From NCBI GenBank assembly GCA_018257865.1, contig JAEUBA010000027.1, positions 274,323 through 338,322 on the forward strand: a DNA stretch of 64,000 nucleotides. The letters run 5' to 3'. The first letter of the stretch is position 1. Every line of letters starts with the position of its first letter. Shown one piece after another: positions 34,950 through 46,240 of the stretch. The notes beneath the pieces are model-generated. The model was not told where the DNA came from. It saw only the letters and a program-made list of their open reading frames with translations, and did no database searches. This DNA is from Stereocaulon alpinum (lineage: Eukaryota; Ascomycota; Lecanoromycetes; Lecanorales; Stereocaulaceae). The translations under genes and the position numbers were made by a program.

Positions 34950-35913
34950 ATGCTGCAGACCAGGCGGGCTGCTTTGCGCCTTGCGCAGCGTCCAGTAGTA
35001 TGTCAACGACGTGGATATGCAGACCCTTCCAAGCCACCAGATCCTATGACTACAGACCGGAGCGTTACTGGCAAGAGTAATGTCGAGGCAATGGGAGTAT
35101 GTACTCGAAATATACATTACCTTGGAAGCTATAAGAAATACTGATGAATTGGTAAAGGGACACGACAGTAGCGGCACCCCCTCTGCCCACGCAGCGTCCG
35201 CCGGCCAGCATGGACCTGGCCATTCCGCTAATCACCCCGAACCTGTAGAGGAACATTTCGGTGTATGCGGCTACCATAACCTACAACACACTTACTTTAC
35301 TAATCCTGTCTTCACCAGCGCGGTTTCTACATCTCAATCGCAGCCCTGGCCCTCTCATTTGCCTACTACAAGTTCTCCCGCTCGTCCTCCGATCCAGACC
35401 ACCAGCCCCCCCTTACGCGACTGATACAATCCTACAGCTGGTGGCAGGATGACTTTGCGAGGAGGAACACGGTTCATACGGCGATGGTGGAGCAGGCGGC
35501 TGCAGATCGGAATCTGTTTCAGAGTAGTCCGTGGAGTCATCATATTGATTTGAAGTTTCCTGAGTAAGTCTGGATGTTCAATCTGGGAGAAGCTTCCCGG
35601 GCGGAAGGTGGAGAGATAGGCACATTCTATGACAGGTCTCCTTGAGTTGAAGCATGAAGACTGACTGGCTCCCATCGTTATTAGAGTCTTCAATACCGGC
35701 TCTCCATACAACGTTCCTGCCGGCCACTCGATAGACCTCGAGGCAGTCAAAGCGCACTACGAAAAGCAAAACGCCGAACTGGATCTGAAGCGAATGGAGA
35801 GGTTGAAGCGGCAGGCAGGCGACAGCGAGTTGCTTGCGCAGAGAGAGGCTGAAGCTAAGAAGAAACCAAAATCGATCCTGCAGAGTTTAGGGCTCGCTAA
35901 GCCGGACGAATGA
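34950..35913 (+). CDS. mitochondrial complex I accessory subunit (17.8 kDa type)
   Basis: Four exons, 34950-35096, 35158-35262, 35319-35563 and 35685-35913, giving 241 residues. The N-terminus MLQTRRAALRLAQRPVVCQR is a typical mitochondrial presequence (basic, no acids). A Gly/His/Ser-rich linker leads to one transmembrane span (RGFYISIAALALSFAYYKFS). Next comes RRNTVHTAMVEQAAADRNLF, then VFNTGSPYNVPAGHSIDL and HYEKQN. These match the fungal NADH:ubiquinone oxidoreductase 17.8 kDa subunit as I recall it. All four splices keep frame and rebuild this sequence. It would sit in the inner membrane arm of complex I. The C-terminal Lys/Glu helix is probably exposed. Confidence 0.87.
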
Positions 35914-36521
35914 GCGGAGGATGCGGGCTGCTGGTGACTGCATACGGTTGTATATACGCGTCATGAAAGAACTTTGGGGGTCACTCCTCGCACTGGCAGT
36001 TGATTCAAAGAGAACTATGCTATATCGCATTCCTTCGAGCATCACAAAGACCTCGTTCACTCTGGAGTCTGTGATAGAGACGTACATCAATCTGGGAATC
36101 CCAAGCAAGATCTGGGTGTAGTAACAGGCTTGCTCAACAAGGTCGTACTCTCAAAGGTACTAGGAGAAGATTGGGCAAATCGGATCCTTTCCACGAGATG
36201 CATATGAAGTTTCACAGCCGCTTCAAGCCTCAGAACCAATTCAGTCTTGGCATGTATCCTGCTTAGCAGCACCTTCGCAGGCGATATTTGACCTACTCGA
36301 CTATCGAGAAGTTTTGCAATAACCGTGCTTATATGGATATATAACGTCCAAATCACTGAGAATCTGGAACAGGTGCAACCCTAGAAGATTATGAATAGGA
36401 GTAGGCTTTCTGCATGAACACTGTGCATTATTGATTGCGCGTAAAGGGTAGAGGGCTTCCAAGATTTCGGAGTTGCATTATGAGCGAGTAGCTCCGAGCT
36501 GATCTAAGAAATGAGCAGTGT
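35914..36521. other. intergenic between convergent genes, nothing recognised
   Basis: This is the 3' region of the complex I subunit and of the kinase-like pseudogene. Only short overlapping frames are present. Confidence 0.55.
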
Positions 36522-37854
36522 TCAATCATATTCTTTGTTTGCAAACCAAGAGTGATTCGCGACCTTCGCCGCAGACATCCGGTTCTCGGGTGTGTAGTCC
36601 AACATCCTTTGCAGCAAACCGGTCAGGTCAATTGCCTCCTCTCTACTAATCCTCCTTCCAGAAGGCTCCAGTATCGCATGCTCATTTAGGGAGGCAATAT
36701 CGCTTTTACAAGCGGCTGATTCATGATCGTACATACCAATCTCCATTGTCCGATCGAATAGAGGAGTTCCATCCAACTGTGCATGATCCAGGATGGTAAT
36801 CCCTCTATCCTCCCAAAGGGAATGAGATGATTCTGGGGGCATGCCTAAGATTCGCACTGTCTCTTCAAGGACCTCATGGGACGACCCAATAAATGATTCA
36901 AAGAGTTGGAACCCAGATCGGATCTGAGATATTGTACAAGCCAAGGCCCAGATATCTGATGCTCTGCCCGCTTTGCACTCCAATAACAACTCTGGGAAAC
37001 AATAGGAAATTGGTGTTCCAACGCCATGGGTTGGTGGAGACAGCTCGGGGAAAGCTTCGCCCAGGTCTATCAGTAGAATCTGCTCGGAAACGTATTTAGT
37101 ATCGACGCAAGAGAAAGATGCTGGCTCTACGATGTATTGAGGTGCAGATAGGTCTGGCTTTTCACCGGAGATTGTGAAGAGATCATCTTTAATTGGGTGG
37201 CCAATTTGCTAATAGTTTCTGTAGACCATGAGTCAACACTCCCTAATTGTAAAAGGACATTCTTAGGTGTGATGTCTATCCTAGCGGTTAACGCACCCTC
37301 TTAGTTTCCCCGGCGTTCAACGTACTTCCGTGAACAATGCCGATATCATGCATGAAAGAGACCACTTTTGCCAGCTGTGGAGCTGATTTGCGAGCCAGAG
37401 GACCACGGAGGCGGCGGGTACCCGCTGTTTCGCCTGGAGAATCCGCTATCGTGGAAAGGCTTGGACCCCCCACGTGCGATACATAGCAGAGATGTTCACC
37501 GTTGGGCCCGTCAACGGTGAGATCATCCAGTATAGTGACAATGCTACCACGCCAAGGATTGGCTTGAGCATGTTCGTCAAGATGCCGAAGCAGCTTGATT
37601 TCCTTGGGGTGTCGGGAGGCTTCAGCAGTGAGCACCTTGAGTGAGACCAGCCTGTCTTGATCTTTGTCGCGAGCCAGCCCGACGGTAGGGAATCCTCCAT
37701 AGCCAAGTTTATGCAGAACGCGATATCTTCCACCTTTGAAAGCGTCTCCTAGATGGATCGGATGGAACCCCCCACTCCTGTATTTCTCGAAGTCCTCCAC
37801 ATTATCTAAACGCGTTAGGTTATAACGCAACTCCTTTGGCGAATTGGCGGCCAT
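36522..37854 (-). pseudogene. SRPK-like protein kinase, frameshifted
   Basis: The minus-strand reading starts MAANSPKELRYNLTRLDNVE and continues in SRPK style: YRSGGFHPIHLGDAF, glycine loop LGYGGFPTVGLARD, a VSLKVL strand with the ATP-site Lys, and an IVHG catalytic loop. A 50 bp intron (37325-37276) joins A|AC, giving HGNITPKNVLLQLGSVDSWS. Canonical members have HGD, so the catalytic Asp appears as Asn177. About 16 codons later, near 37205-37240, the homology jumps frame and resumes as QIGHPIKDD..., QILLIDLGEAFPE, SYCFPELLLECKAGRASDIW and the C-lobe, ending SWFANKEYD at 36522. No plausible intron bridges this jump. It is most likely a decayed pseudogene, or an assembly error at one base. Confidence 0.82.
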
Positions 37855-38837
37855 TGAGCGACGCTGAAATATCTGGACGATAGAAAACCTGAATCCATAT
37901 TTCAGGGAGTCAGGATAATGGCGCCATATCCTGGATGACCATTGGACAGGGCAGGAAGGACTTGACGAAAGCAGAAATACAAGGGGAATGTCTTGAATGC
38001 ACTCGAATGGTCATCTAAGTGCTGCGAAGGTGGTCAATGAAGGATCAGCCAACAATGGTAGTGGCCTGATTGTATGCAGTGAAGATTTGCCCGATGGAGG
38101 TTATTATATTTTGCCTGTCGAAAGTCGTCATCTCATTCTTACGCCGGTACTTCAGAAGGTCATCGGGCAGAGCAGAGTAGGAGGGATTTCTAGCTCAATG
38201 ATAGCGAAGAGGACGGAAATCTCCACCAGACCAGCGGTGAAAGTGGAAGGACTTTTATTTAGGAGGAGCTGAAAGCCAAGCCCATTCGACTGAGCGGAAG
38301 CTGAATAGTGACGCTTAATCCTGCTCCGGAGCTGAAAACCGAACGCGTGCGGAGTATTTGATCAGACATACAGTTCTGGAACTTTGTATTCAATAATATG
38401 CGACTTGCTACACTGTATGTGATGGCATTGACCACCCGACGTGAACAGGCCTCGAAGGTCTCGAAACCGAACATGCTCATGTCGTTGTGTGACAGGGCAG
38501 GATCTGCATGGGGGCGATCATTTGCAGAAATTGGCAATTGCAAGCGAAGCGCCACCAATGCCGGCAAGTTTAGTTCTACGTAGTTCTACGTAATTGGCCC
38601 GCACTTCCTGACACGTCTAGGTTAGCGTAAAGTCAAATCCAAATTCCAATCGCTGCATTCTGCCACGCTTATAGTTAACTTAACTATCCCCTTCTCTTCT
38701 CCATTTCCATTTAGCCAACAACGCTCTTTTTCAACACCATACTTGTCGTCTGTCACTCGTTTCAGACTTCCCATTTAACTCAATCCTTTTAATACACTAA
38801 TTAAAACTCTTCACCAAACATCGCAAATCTAAATAAC
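37855..38837. other. 1 kb intergenic, promoter of the wall protein
   Basis: No gene is recognised. The last 180 bases before 38838 are pyrimidine-rich (CTTCTCTTCTCC, TCTTTTTCAAC), typical of strong fungal promoters. Confidence 0.5.
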
Positions 38838-39713
38838 ATGCTTGGCCGGACTTTCCTCGCATGCGCAACGTTTGTTGTCGCAGCCGTTGCCCAGAGCCGC
38901 ATTGGCTTCACAGTCCTTCCAACAAACATCGTAGCTGGACAGCCACTTACGATTCACTGGGGAGGAGGCGACAACTCTGTAAGCAATCCCGCCCCACACC
39001 CCCTCCGCGCACTTGAAACAGACAAGCCACTCAGCTAACCCATCACACTCGCCTCATAGCCTGTTACACTCATCCTCCAACAAGGCACGGTCAACAATCT
39101 TCAAACTGTGGAACTGATTACTGGTTCCGCAACCGGCACTTCCTACACCTGGACGCCCGCGACCTCTCTACCCAATGCCGACAACTACGCTCTTAAGATC
39201 GTACAGGGCGATCAGCCACCAAACTACACCGGCATGATCACGCTCACCGGTGGATCCACTTCCGGACCCACCAACGCCATTTCCGCCCTCGCTTCTTCTA
39301 CCGCCTCCGGATCTAGCTCCGCATCAGTCCCCACAAACCCCGCTTCTGGCGGTGTTGTAGGCGGCGGCTTAAATGGCAGCAACGCTACTACCACCATGGC
39401 CATGGGAACTGGCGCTGTGGGCACCGGTGCCAGCGGCTCCGCAGCAACCGGAACTGCGATAAGCAGGAACACGACCATGAGCATGGCTACCCTGAGCTCA
39501 TCCGCTTCGATGGCTTCGAAACTCTCTGCCTCTTCGGCATCTGCGGCCAGCGCTACCGCAACCTCAAGCTCAGGCTCAGGCTCAAGTTCGGGCAGCTCTA
39601 CGAGCAGCGGCACTTCACCATCATCGAGCTCGAAGAGCGGGGCCGTTTCTGTGGCTGCTAGCAATTTCGCGCTACTCTGCGCAGCTGTTGTGGGGGTTGT
39701 GTACCTTGGTTGA
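38838..39713 (+). CDS. Kre9/Knh1-like GPI-type cell-wall protein (copy 2)
   Basis: Two exons, 38838-38978 and 39060-39713, with an 81 bp phase-0 intron (GTAAGC...CATAG), giving 264 residues. It has a signal peptide (MLGRTFLACATFVVAAVAQS). The Kre9-type domain shows NIVAGQPLTIHW, then PVTLILQQGTVNNLQTV, TSYTWTPATSLPNADNYALK and a YTGMITL ending. A Gly/Ala/Ser/Thr-rich stalk with NAT and NTT sequons follows, and the hydrophobic tail ends VVGVVYLG, fitting GPI attachment. It shares layout but little stalk sequence with copy 1 at 22262. The intron sits at a different point of the domain, so the two genes are old paralogues rather than a recent duplication. Confidence 0.87.
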
Positions 39714-41095
39714 GATGATGCAAAGAGACCTTCGTGTTTACAAAGTCTTAGCACTTTGCTGGGTGTGGTTCTATTCTTGTCATAATACCTGGATAGGGGT
39801 GATTTAATATGCGTGCATGTGTGGGGAAGTGATTGCGAGGATTCATCGACAGGTATACGAGTCCTGAAACAGATAAGATAATGTTAGTGCTGAAGGAAAG
39901 CAGAGTGTATTTAGGTAGAACATGTGTATAAAAAGTAAAAGCAATGGATACGCACATTCGAAAGACGCTATCCTCCCAATGTTTCTTCTCCGGCTGTTCA
40001 TGATTCCTGTGTCGATGTTAACCTCTAATAGATAGCATGCCTGGCGCACCTATTCAGAACGACTATTCCATACTTCCGCGACATTCTGTTAATCATTAGC
40101 GCTCGGCGCACCCCTTTCTCACACTTACAGGCATACCTTGATGACATTTCGCAAGTACTCACCCTAAATATTTGCACCATCTCAGCTCGACCACCTCTTC
40201 ATCCCAGACATTATCTGTGCTCCGCAGCTGACAGACACGCCTACCTCCGCGCTCCAGGGCCCCACAGATTCTACCACGAATTTCTTACCACGGCCGCACC
40301 ACCGATCTTCATGCTCATCTCTTCCATATTCAACACCGATCGAAGCGCTTGGACGGCGGTTGAGAGATCAATTACCCTTCGAACAAGAAACACTAAACTC
40401 GCGTCGAAGACTTATAGCGCATTGGTGGACTCGGGGCAAATGCCGGGGCGAGAACGAGACAAGTGTAGGTATTTTGCCCAGGCGTGTCTGTCTACATGGA
40501 TTGGTTGAGGATTGATATTGGGTGTGGACGTGGTCGCGAGTAGATATTGTCTTTCTCGTCCGCTTGAGAGTCGGGTGTGGTACATCGTTCACTAAGCTCG
40601 CATCGAGGACTCATGGCGCCTTTACGGACGTTGAGATACTGCGCGGGCGAGACCAAGACACTACCCTGTCTGGTCGCGGCTCTTGTTTGGGCGGGTGGTG
40701 AGTTGATGTTGGACGTGGTGGCGGGTAGATGTTGTCTTCACCGTCCGCTCGGTTGTCGAGTGACGCTTCAATGTTGAATGCTAATCTAAGAAAAGGGACG
40801 AAAGAGAGTCCGACATGGGACCATGATACAATCTGGGTTGGTCTTCCTCCTATACATATGGGCTTGCGCCGTGAAATCAATTCAGGAGGATCTATGAGCG
40901 TATCGGAAACAGCAAGCTTTTGAAAAGGAAAATCTGGTTTGGTGTTGGATGATGCGTTGCAGTTTGTGTATTTGATGCATGCTTTCGGTTCGGTTGACGA
41001 CGGGTTGTGCCTGCTTTCACAGGCCATATGGCCGGGCTTTCTGGGGTTAGCCTGGTTCACCATCAGCTTGACGAGCGACTTACGGTTTGTGGTAT
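39714..41095. other. 1.4 kb intergenic with a diverged tandem duplication
   Basis: No gene is called. The segment 40391-40766 is a diverged tandem duplication, listed separately. A 163-codon minus frame (40611-41102) overlaps the duplication and has Pro/Ser/Arg composition without a domain. Confidence 0.5.
40391..40766 (+). repeat. diverged tandem duplication, about 2 x 190 bp
   Basis: Copy 1 begins at 40391 (CACTAAACTCGCGTCGAAGA) and copy 2 at 40590 (CACTAAGCTCGCATCGAGGA). They stay alignable to a shared CGTCCGCT near the ends, with several indels in the middle. The differences I can line up are mostly transitions, with copy 1 carrying A or T where copy 2 has G or C (for example TTATAGCGC against TCATGGCGC). 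This is what mild RIP of one copy would give. Confidence 0.65.
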
Positions 41096-41846
41096 TCAGC
41101 ACCAGACCCCAACTGAGGTTGCCTGCCCTCTGTTGTCCTTCTCTAATCCGACATTATAGAGGCCTGCAATATCTTTGACTTTGGAGAACTTCCACCGAGC
41201 ACCTGTAGTTGAATTTGCTGGAAATACTTTCGAGTAATCCGAGCTTAGGATGGTGCCTGTAAACACAATGGAATATCCGTTCATCACCTACGCCAGTTTT
41301 GAGTTAGCATTTCTCACACCTGAGCCATGAGACCGATCCACGAGCTGGAGGAAGTTCACGGCCCACAAAAAAAGTCTCCTGACTCAAGTTAGGTTGCATG
41401 GTGTGCAAACAGCCCAGGAAGAGTGCTACCTCATGAAGCATTGCCGCGGCAGCCCCATCGCGAGTCGATCTCGCAACGGCCTTGGTTCGCTCGGAACCGT
41501 TCTTGCCTTGAACCAAGAACAAGTACGTCAAGGCAGGTGAACCGGGCGGTTGTAGATCCGGCTTCGATCGAATAAGCCCTGGGCTAATGCAGATTTTTGG
41601 GATGTCGATGGGTGTGGCAGTCATAACGACTCGGAAGCGCGAACCCGGGACGTCGGTGTTCGATATCCACCTGTCCTCGGTACCGCTATTCAAGACAGTG
41701 GAGAACTTGTCGAGATCTTGCTGGGTAAAGTCGTCGGCGATGACATAGACGGGTTTCGAGATCGGTTGGATCATAGCGACAAATTCAGAGGCAAGTTTGA
41801 CTCCGTCGACAAGTTGCGATGCATACTCAATGCGTGGGTAATTCAT
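41096..41846 (-). CDS. unidentified protein, probably two exons
   Basis: Minus-strand coding from ATG 41846 (MNYPRIEYASQLVDGVKLAS) runs open to about 41340. It then continues in another frame from about 41290 (MNGYSIVFTGTILSSDYSKV) to a stop at 41096. Between them lie a TGCTAAC branch-like site and a CGTAG acceptor, so a short intron of roughly 50-60 bp is likely; the exact donor (GTCTCA or GTGGAT) is unclear. The protein is about 230 residues, evenly mixed, with no signal peptide. Segments such as PVYVIADDFTQQDLDKFSTV look like a folded enzyme-like core, but I recognise no family. Confidence 0.5.
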
Positions 41847-43064
41847 CCTGGCCAAGATTCTCGGACCAGACAGTAGATTGAAAGATAGGTATAGCGCGGA
41901 GAAAGTCCTGGAATTGTATAAGGGCTCTCGTAATCTATTCTAACTTGGAGGAGTGTCCGAGACTTTAAAAAGAGCGGCCACCCGTCGAAATCGTTGACTC
42001 ATGTTATACTCAGATATGCGCATATTGCAATCGAAGCACTTTATTGGACACTGTGAAAAGTCATGCTTCAGCTGCATATCAACAAGGTGGCAAAACGATA
42101 TCGTGTTGGCTAACCGTAACATGGTATCCATGATTGATCAGTCGCCAGCCTCTTATAGGACGTCGGGACAGTGTGTATGTGTATTAGAGCCTAAGCGTGA
42201 GCTCGAGTCCGGTGATGAGTATATTTAACTATTGTTGGCCGTGGGCACAGTCAGCCTGGGAGGGCCCGGAACTGGAAGGTTCTACCGCAGGACAAGGGTG
42301 CGGATGTTGCTACTCGTCGAGGAGAGTCCTATCGTGATGAAGAGGACTCAAGTGGGTCACGGAGAGTTTCTAGCGAGAGTGCTCATTCGTAGCCTCATAT
42401 TGTTGCCACTTGCACCGATGTCGGCCCTCTCGCAGGGTAAGCATGGCTGTTGAGTATTGTGACATACATGAACTAGTATGATCCTGCGCTCAACACACGT
42501 GGAAACGGCCGGACCTCTTTGCCACTTGCAGGCTACAAGAACCGACGTCCGTTTCAACAGGCCTAAGAGATATTCTCACGATTAGTATACAGTGAAGGCA
42601 TCGTATGAGCTGTCCGTTATCTTTCACAGCTCCTGTCATGCGCTATCCATTGCATTATTGCAAATCAGCACGACTTCCATCCATTACCCTCCAGCTTCCT
42701 AAGAGTTTCACAATGCTTTCCGTGCAGAAAAAAAATTGCCTAGTTCTCGATAGATGTCAGCAAGGCTGGCTCTCGCTATCCAGGTAAGCTTGCCTTTGCA
42801 GACTAGCGACCACTAGATGATTGCTAGCCCGACATTATGTTGACTAAATCCCGCCTATTCCTATCAAGACATGAGCAAGTAGCTGTTACTACGGCTATAG
42901 ATGCAACAGTGTTGCGAGATTTATATCCAAACCCGACGACGTACTGGCGACAATCTGAAGCTCCACCCGTTTCTCTCCCGTTCGATATGAGTTATATACC
43001 AGTTAGCCCTTTGTTCCGATAAGAGACTGATCTATCTTACATCCGCGTGATAATTCCGTGTGCA
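41847..43064. other. 1.2 kb intergenic, nothing recognised
   Basis: Short overlapping frames only. It holds the divergent promoters of the unidentified minus gene and of the secreted protein. Confidence 0.55.
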
Positions 43065-43679
43065 ATGCTCTCGACATGTCTGACCTTCGGGGCTCTATTC
43101 TATCTATTCGTCACTACACCGGCTCTTCCTTCACGTCACACAACCGACAGTATATCGAACAATGTCAATGGGCACTCAATCGTCTCTTCAACAGTTAACC
43201 CAAAGCGCCCAAACATCCACAATCTCAATACCGATTTCAATGCATCAACTTTTCCTCTGATCAACGACACCATGAGTCTGTCGTATAGTCCATCATGCTT
43301 CCTACCACCTCCAGCGGGGGCCGAACCATACCCCATCGGTGATCCACGTGACTGTCTTGAAGCCATCAACAAAATCATATCCGTACCGCATCCATTCAAG
43401 ATTTGTCGTTGGGGCATCAGTATGAGCTGGATATATGGTACATGTCTTGTCAGTCTTCATCATATGTCCAGCAACTATGAAGTATTTTCATCGGCGACCA
43501 TTGCACATGAAGCTATGAAAGTGGATGGCCGATGTATGACTCCCGAACACATGTATAGAGGAGGTCATGTCAGAATTGGGAGTGGGAGCAATTTCATGGT
43601 GGCGGTTGGATGGAGGGGAATCACGCTGTTGGCAGACTCTATTCAAGTTTTGCCGGCCAACAAGACTGGCAGCCGCTAG
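43065..43679 (+). CDS. small secreted cysteine-containing protein
   Basis: Start taken at ATG 43065 (an in-frame GTG lies six codons upstream), 204 residues, no intron. MLSTCLTFGALFYLFVTTPA is a good signal peptide. A Ser/Asn/Thr-rich spacer with possible N-glycosylation sites (NAS, NDT) follows. The C-terminal 120 residues contain five Cys spaced as SPSCF, RDCLEA, KICRW, GTCLV and GRCMT, then a GGHVRIGSGSNFMVAVGWRG strand pair. This W/C/G pattern resembles a group of lineage-specific secreted fungal proteins. Effector or wall-associated roles are possible but not shown. Confidence 0.68.
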   Translation: MLSTCLTFGALFYLFVTTPALPSRHTTDSISNNVNGHSIVSSTVNPKRPNIHNLNTDFNASTFPLINDTMSLSYSPSCFLPPPAGAEPYPIGDPRDCLEAINKIISVPHPFKICRWGISMSWIYGTCLVSLHHMSSNYEVFSSATIAHEAMKVDGRCMTPEHMYRGGHVRIGSGSNFMVAVGWRGITLLADSIQVLPANKTGSR

Positions 43680-44882
43680 TCCCACTCATTCTATACTCCA
43701 CTACTTGGGCAATGGCAAGTTTCAGAGAGGTCCGGCTTCGCTAGTGAGCGAGTCAAGATGCATGAAGATCGAGACTGGTTTGGTGAAAAACTTGCTTAAA
43801 GAAGAAACCGAAATCGAAGATAGTATGAGTTGTCGGCATGTAAGCAAGGACACACAACCCAAGAATGATACTAACTTAGACCCCCGAAACCCACCTCCTT
43901 CTTGGCTAAGCTGCATTGCGCTTACAACAAAGCTCATACCAAGCCCATGTGATGCACCATTTCTGAGATCTCTTGCATCGGCGCTTGCAGACTTTTGACC
44001 GCACGAATAGGAGAAGCATTGGCATGACGAGCCTCTTTGCAGTCCTGTAGACTTCTGCAAGCACTTTGCAGTGTATGGTCATGAGACTTTCCCGCATATC
44101 GCCCATCTATGGCAGTACTTGATGAAAATGCATCTGGGGTACCCTTTCAGCTACTGGAATGAGTCGGCGTGATGTACTCGACGTTGGACAAGTCGGGAAA
44201 CATTCAACTGAATTGACGGAACGATGTTAACCGACCCATAGACTCGGCCAAGCTTGGGGAGTATTTCCTCATGACTGTCGTCGCTATTAAGGGTTTGATT
44301 CTCCAACGCCCAAGCACATCCACGGCGAGATAAATCGTCACACAACCGAAGCCTAGATAACCTAGCTTTGGAATTCCCTAGACGCTGCCCTAATCCTGAT
44401 TGGCGTATTGCTTGGTCGCGGTAGCTACTCTCATCGTCTTATAGAAGTCATGGACGTTAGCCACTATCTCGAGACACTTCTCGATCCCATCCTAAGTAAT
44501 CACTAACCGCCTAGGATCGTCATATGCTGAATTTTGCAGTCAACAATCTTCCCTTTCCATCAGTGATTAGGTTTGGCTCTCTGGCAAACAGGAACATCAT
44601 AGTCGACTTGGATTCACCAGATTCCACGTAGATAACACCCTGTATAACTCAATGCGTTAGGGAATATTGAGGGCGCAAGTCATACAAACAGAAGATGACC
44701 GCCGTATCGTTAGATAGGGCGGTACCACATCAGTCTTGAAATAGAAACACAGTATTCAATCACCATGCTTGCACGTCGATTCATTCAGTGTGAGATCATG
44801 TTCAAGCTAGCAACACGGACGCTTCTCATTCATCGCCATGTCTTTGACGAAGCACCCTCCAACCACCAATTTCTTCCGCAAC
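43680..44882. other. 1.2 kb intergenic, nothing recognised
   Basis: No frame with a domain. The + frame 43567-43998 overlaps the end of the secreted protein in another phase and looks like a shadow. Confidence 0.55.
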
Positions 44883-45733
44883 CTACTTCAATGGGATGAA
44901 TCTCGAAGAGTGGGTAGCACCAATACCTGGCCTACCATGCTTAACCGGTTTGCTATCCAAACGTCAGCTTCTGCTCGATACCCATAATTTACGCCTCCCA
45001 AGCCGGTTACTCACTATGAGATACTAAACTCCCCCAAATAGAACCCCACCATCTCGGGCTTGATTTCCACTTGATTGAACTCCTTCCCCGAATAGATACC
45101 AATAACACTACCAATCATTTCCGGCACCACAATCATGTTTCGTAGATGGGTCTTGACTAGGTCGGGCTTCTCGTTGGGCTTGGCCTCTTGCTTAGCTTTT
45201 CGGAGCTTCTTGATCAGACCCATAGGCTTGCGTTTGAGACCGCGGTTGAATCGACGACGGGCGCGGGCGTGCACGACATCGCGCAGTTGTTCGGAGGAGA
45301 GGTCGAGGAGTCTGCAGTAAGGAATGTTAGTATGGGTAGTATCAGAATGGCGCATAGAAGGAAAGGTGGAAAGCTGGCGGAGATGAATCGGAAAGGGCGA
45401 GATGCGTAGAGACGTACTGGTCGAGGTCGATGCCACGATAGGAAAATTTGCGGAAGGTTCTCTTCTTCTTGAGCTCTGCATTGAGAGGTATGGTATCAGC
45501 TTTCGCCCATTAATTGTAAGAAATTCCATCATCCCGTTGTTTCCCATGTTGTTCCGCGCTCTTCGAATAAGTGCTTTCCCTGCCTGAGACGATGGGTACA
45601 ATGTGATCACATACCAGCAGCCTCCTCGGCATTCTATGACACTGAATTAGCCAATGCCCGGAGAGTGGACGCCCCCAGCGCTGCCGCGTCCTTGAAGAGG
45701 ACAAAGGGTACTCACGTAGTCTGCGTCAGCCAT
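44883..45733 (-). CDS. RPS15: 40S ribosomal protein S15 (uS19)
   Basis: Five exons on the minus strand: 45733-45716, 45633-45615, 45475-45418, 45311-45015 and 44952-44883, giving 153 residues, the usual fungal length. The first exon encodes only MADADY and the second only NAEEAA plus one base. Spliced, the protein reads ELKKKRTFRKFSYRGIDLDQ, LLDLSSEQLRDVVHARARRR, NMIVVPEMIGSVIGIYSGKE and ends GIGATHSSRFIPLK, all canonical for the eukaryotic uS19 family of the small-subunit head. One substitution, MVGFYLGEF where most have MVGHYLGEF, is visible. Two introns in the first 37 bases of coding sequence are typical of fungal ribosomal protein genes. Confidence 0.97.
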
Positions 45734-46240
45734 GATTGCGATCTTCAGCGGGCTTGCTGTTGATCGAGATATGAGGTTGAACGGTTGACGCTGGGGCGAT
45801 TGCTGATGTCGGGGTTTTGGGTAGTGCGACAAGATATTCGCTTCCGAACCGCGCTAGCTGAATTCGAAGTAGCATCTATGCCAAGACATGGAAGAGGACT
45901 GTTAAAATCTTTGTGAAGACTCAGACACTTTTGCCAGAGACAGCTTATCATGGATGGTACCTCTACTCTATAATATTTCATTGTCATAGAACCATTTACG
46001 TTATGGAAATGTATCACGCATATCTGCTCAGGGGACAATTTTTATTGAACATTGGTATTATTGGCATTGAAAGGTGCACGAGTGCTCAGACACACGATCT
46101 ATGGCAGCAAAAGCCTCCACATTTGCCAGATGCCACTGCTTGACAAGTTTTGCAAGCCATAAGGATATCTTCTACCTGGTCCACCTTCCCAAGTCGATAT
46201 AGACTCTAGTCGATGCCCACATTACCGAACTCTTCTGAGT
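45734..46240. other. RPS15 promoter and RPP2 3' region
   Basis: About 500 bases between RPS15 (starting at 45733) and the RPP2 stop at 46241; both genes are on the minus strand. No ribosomal-protein promoter motif is obvious to me. Confidence 0.45.

Noticed and set aside
39224..39754. 176-codon minus-strand frame
   Set aside because: It is antisense to the Ser/Ala/Gly stalk of the second Kre9-like protein.
40611..41102. 163-codon minus frame
   Set aside because: It overlaps the non-coding tandem duplication. It is Pro/Ser/Arg-biased and has no conserved motif.
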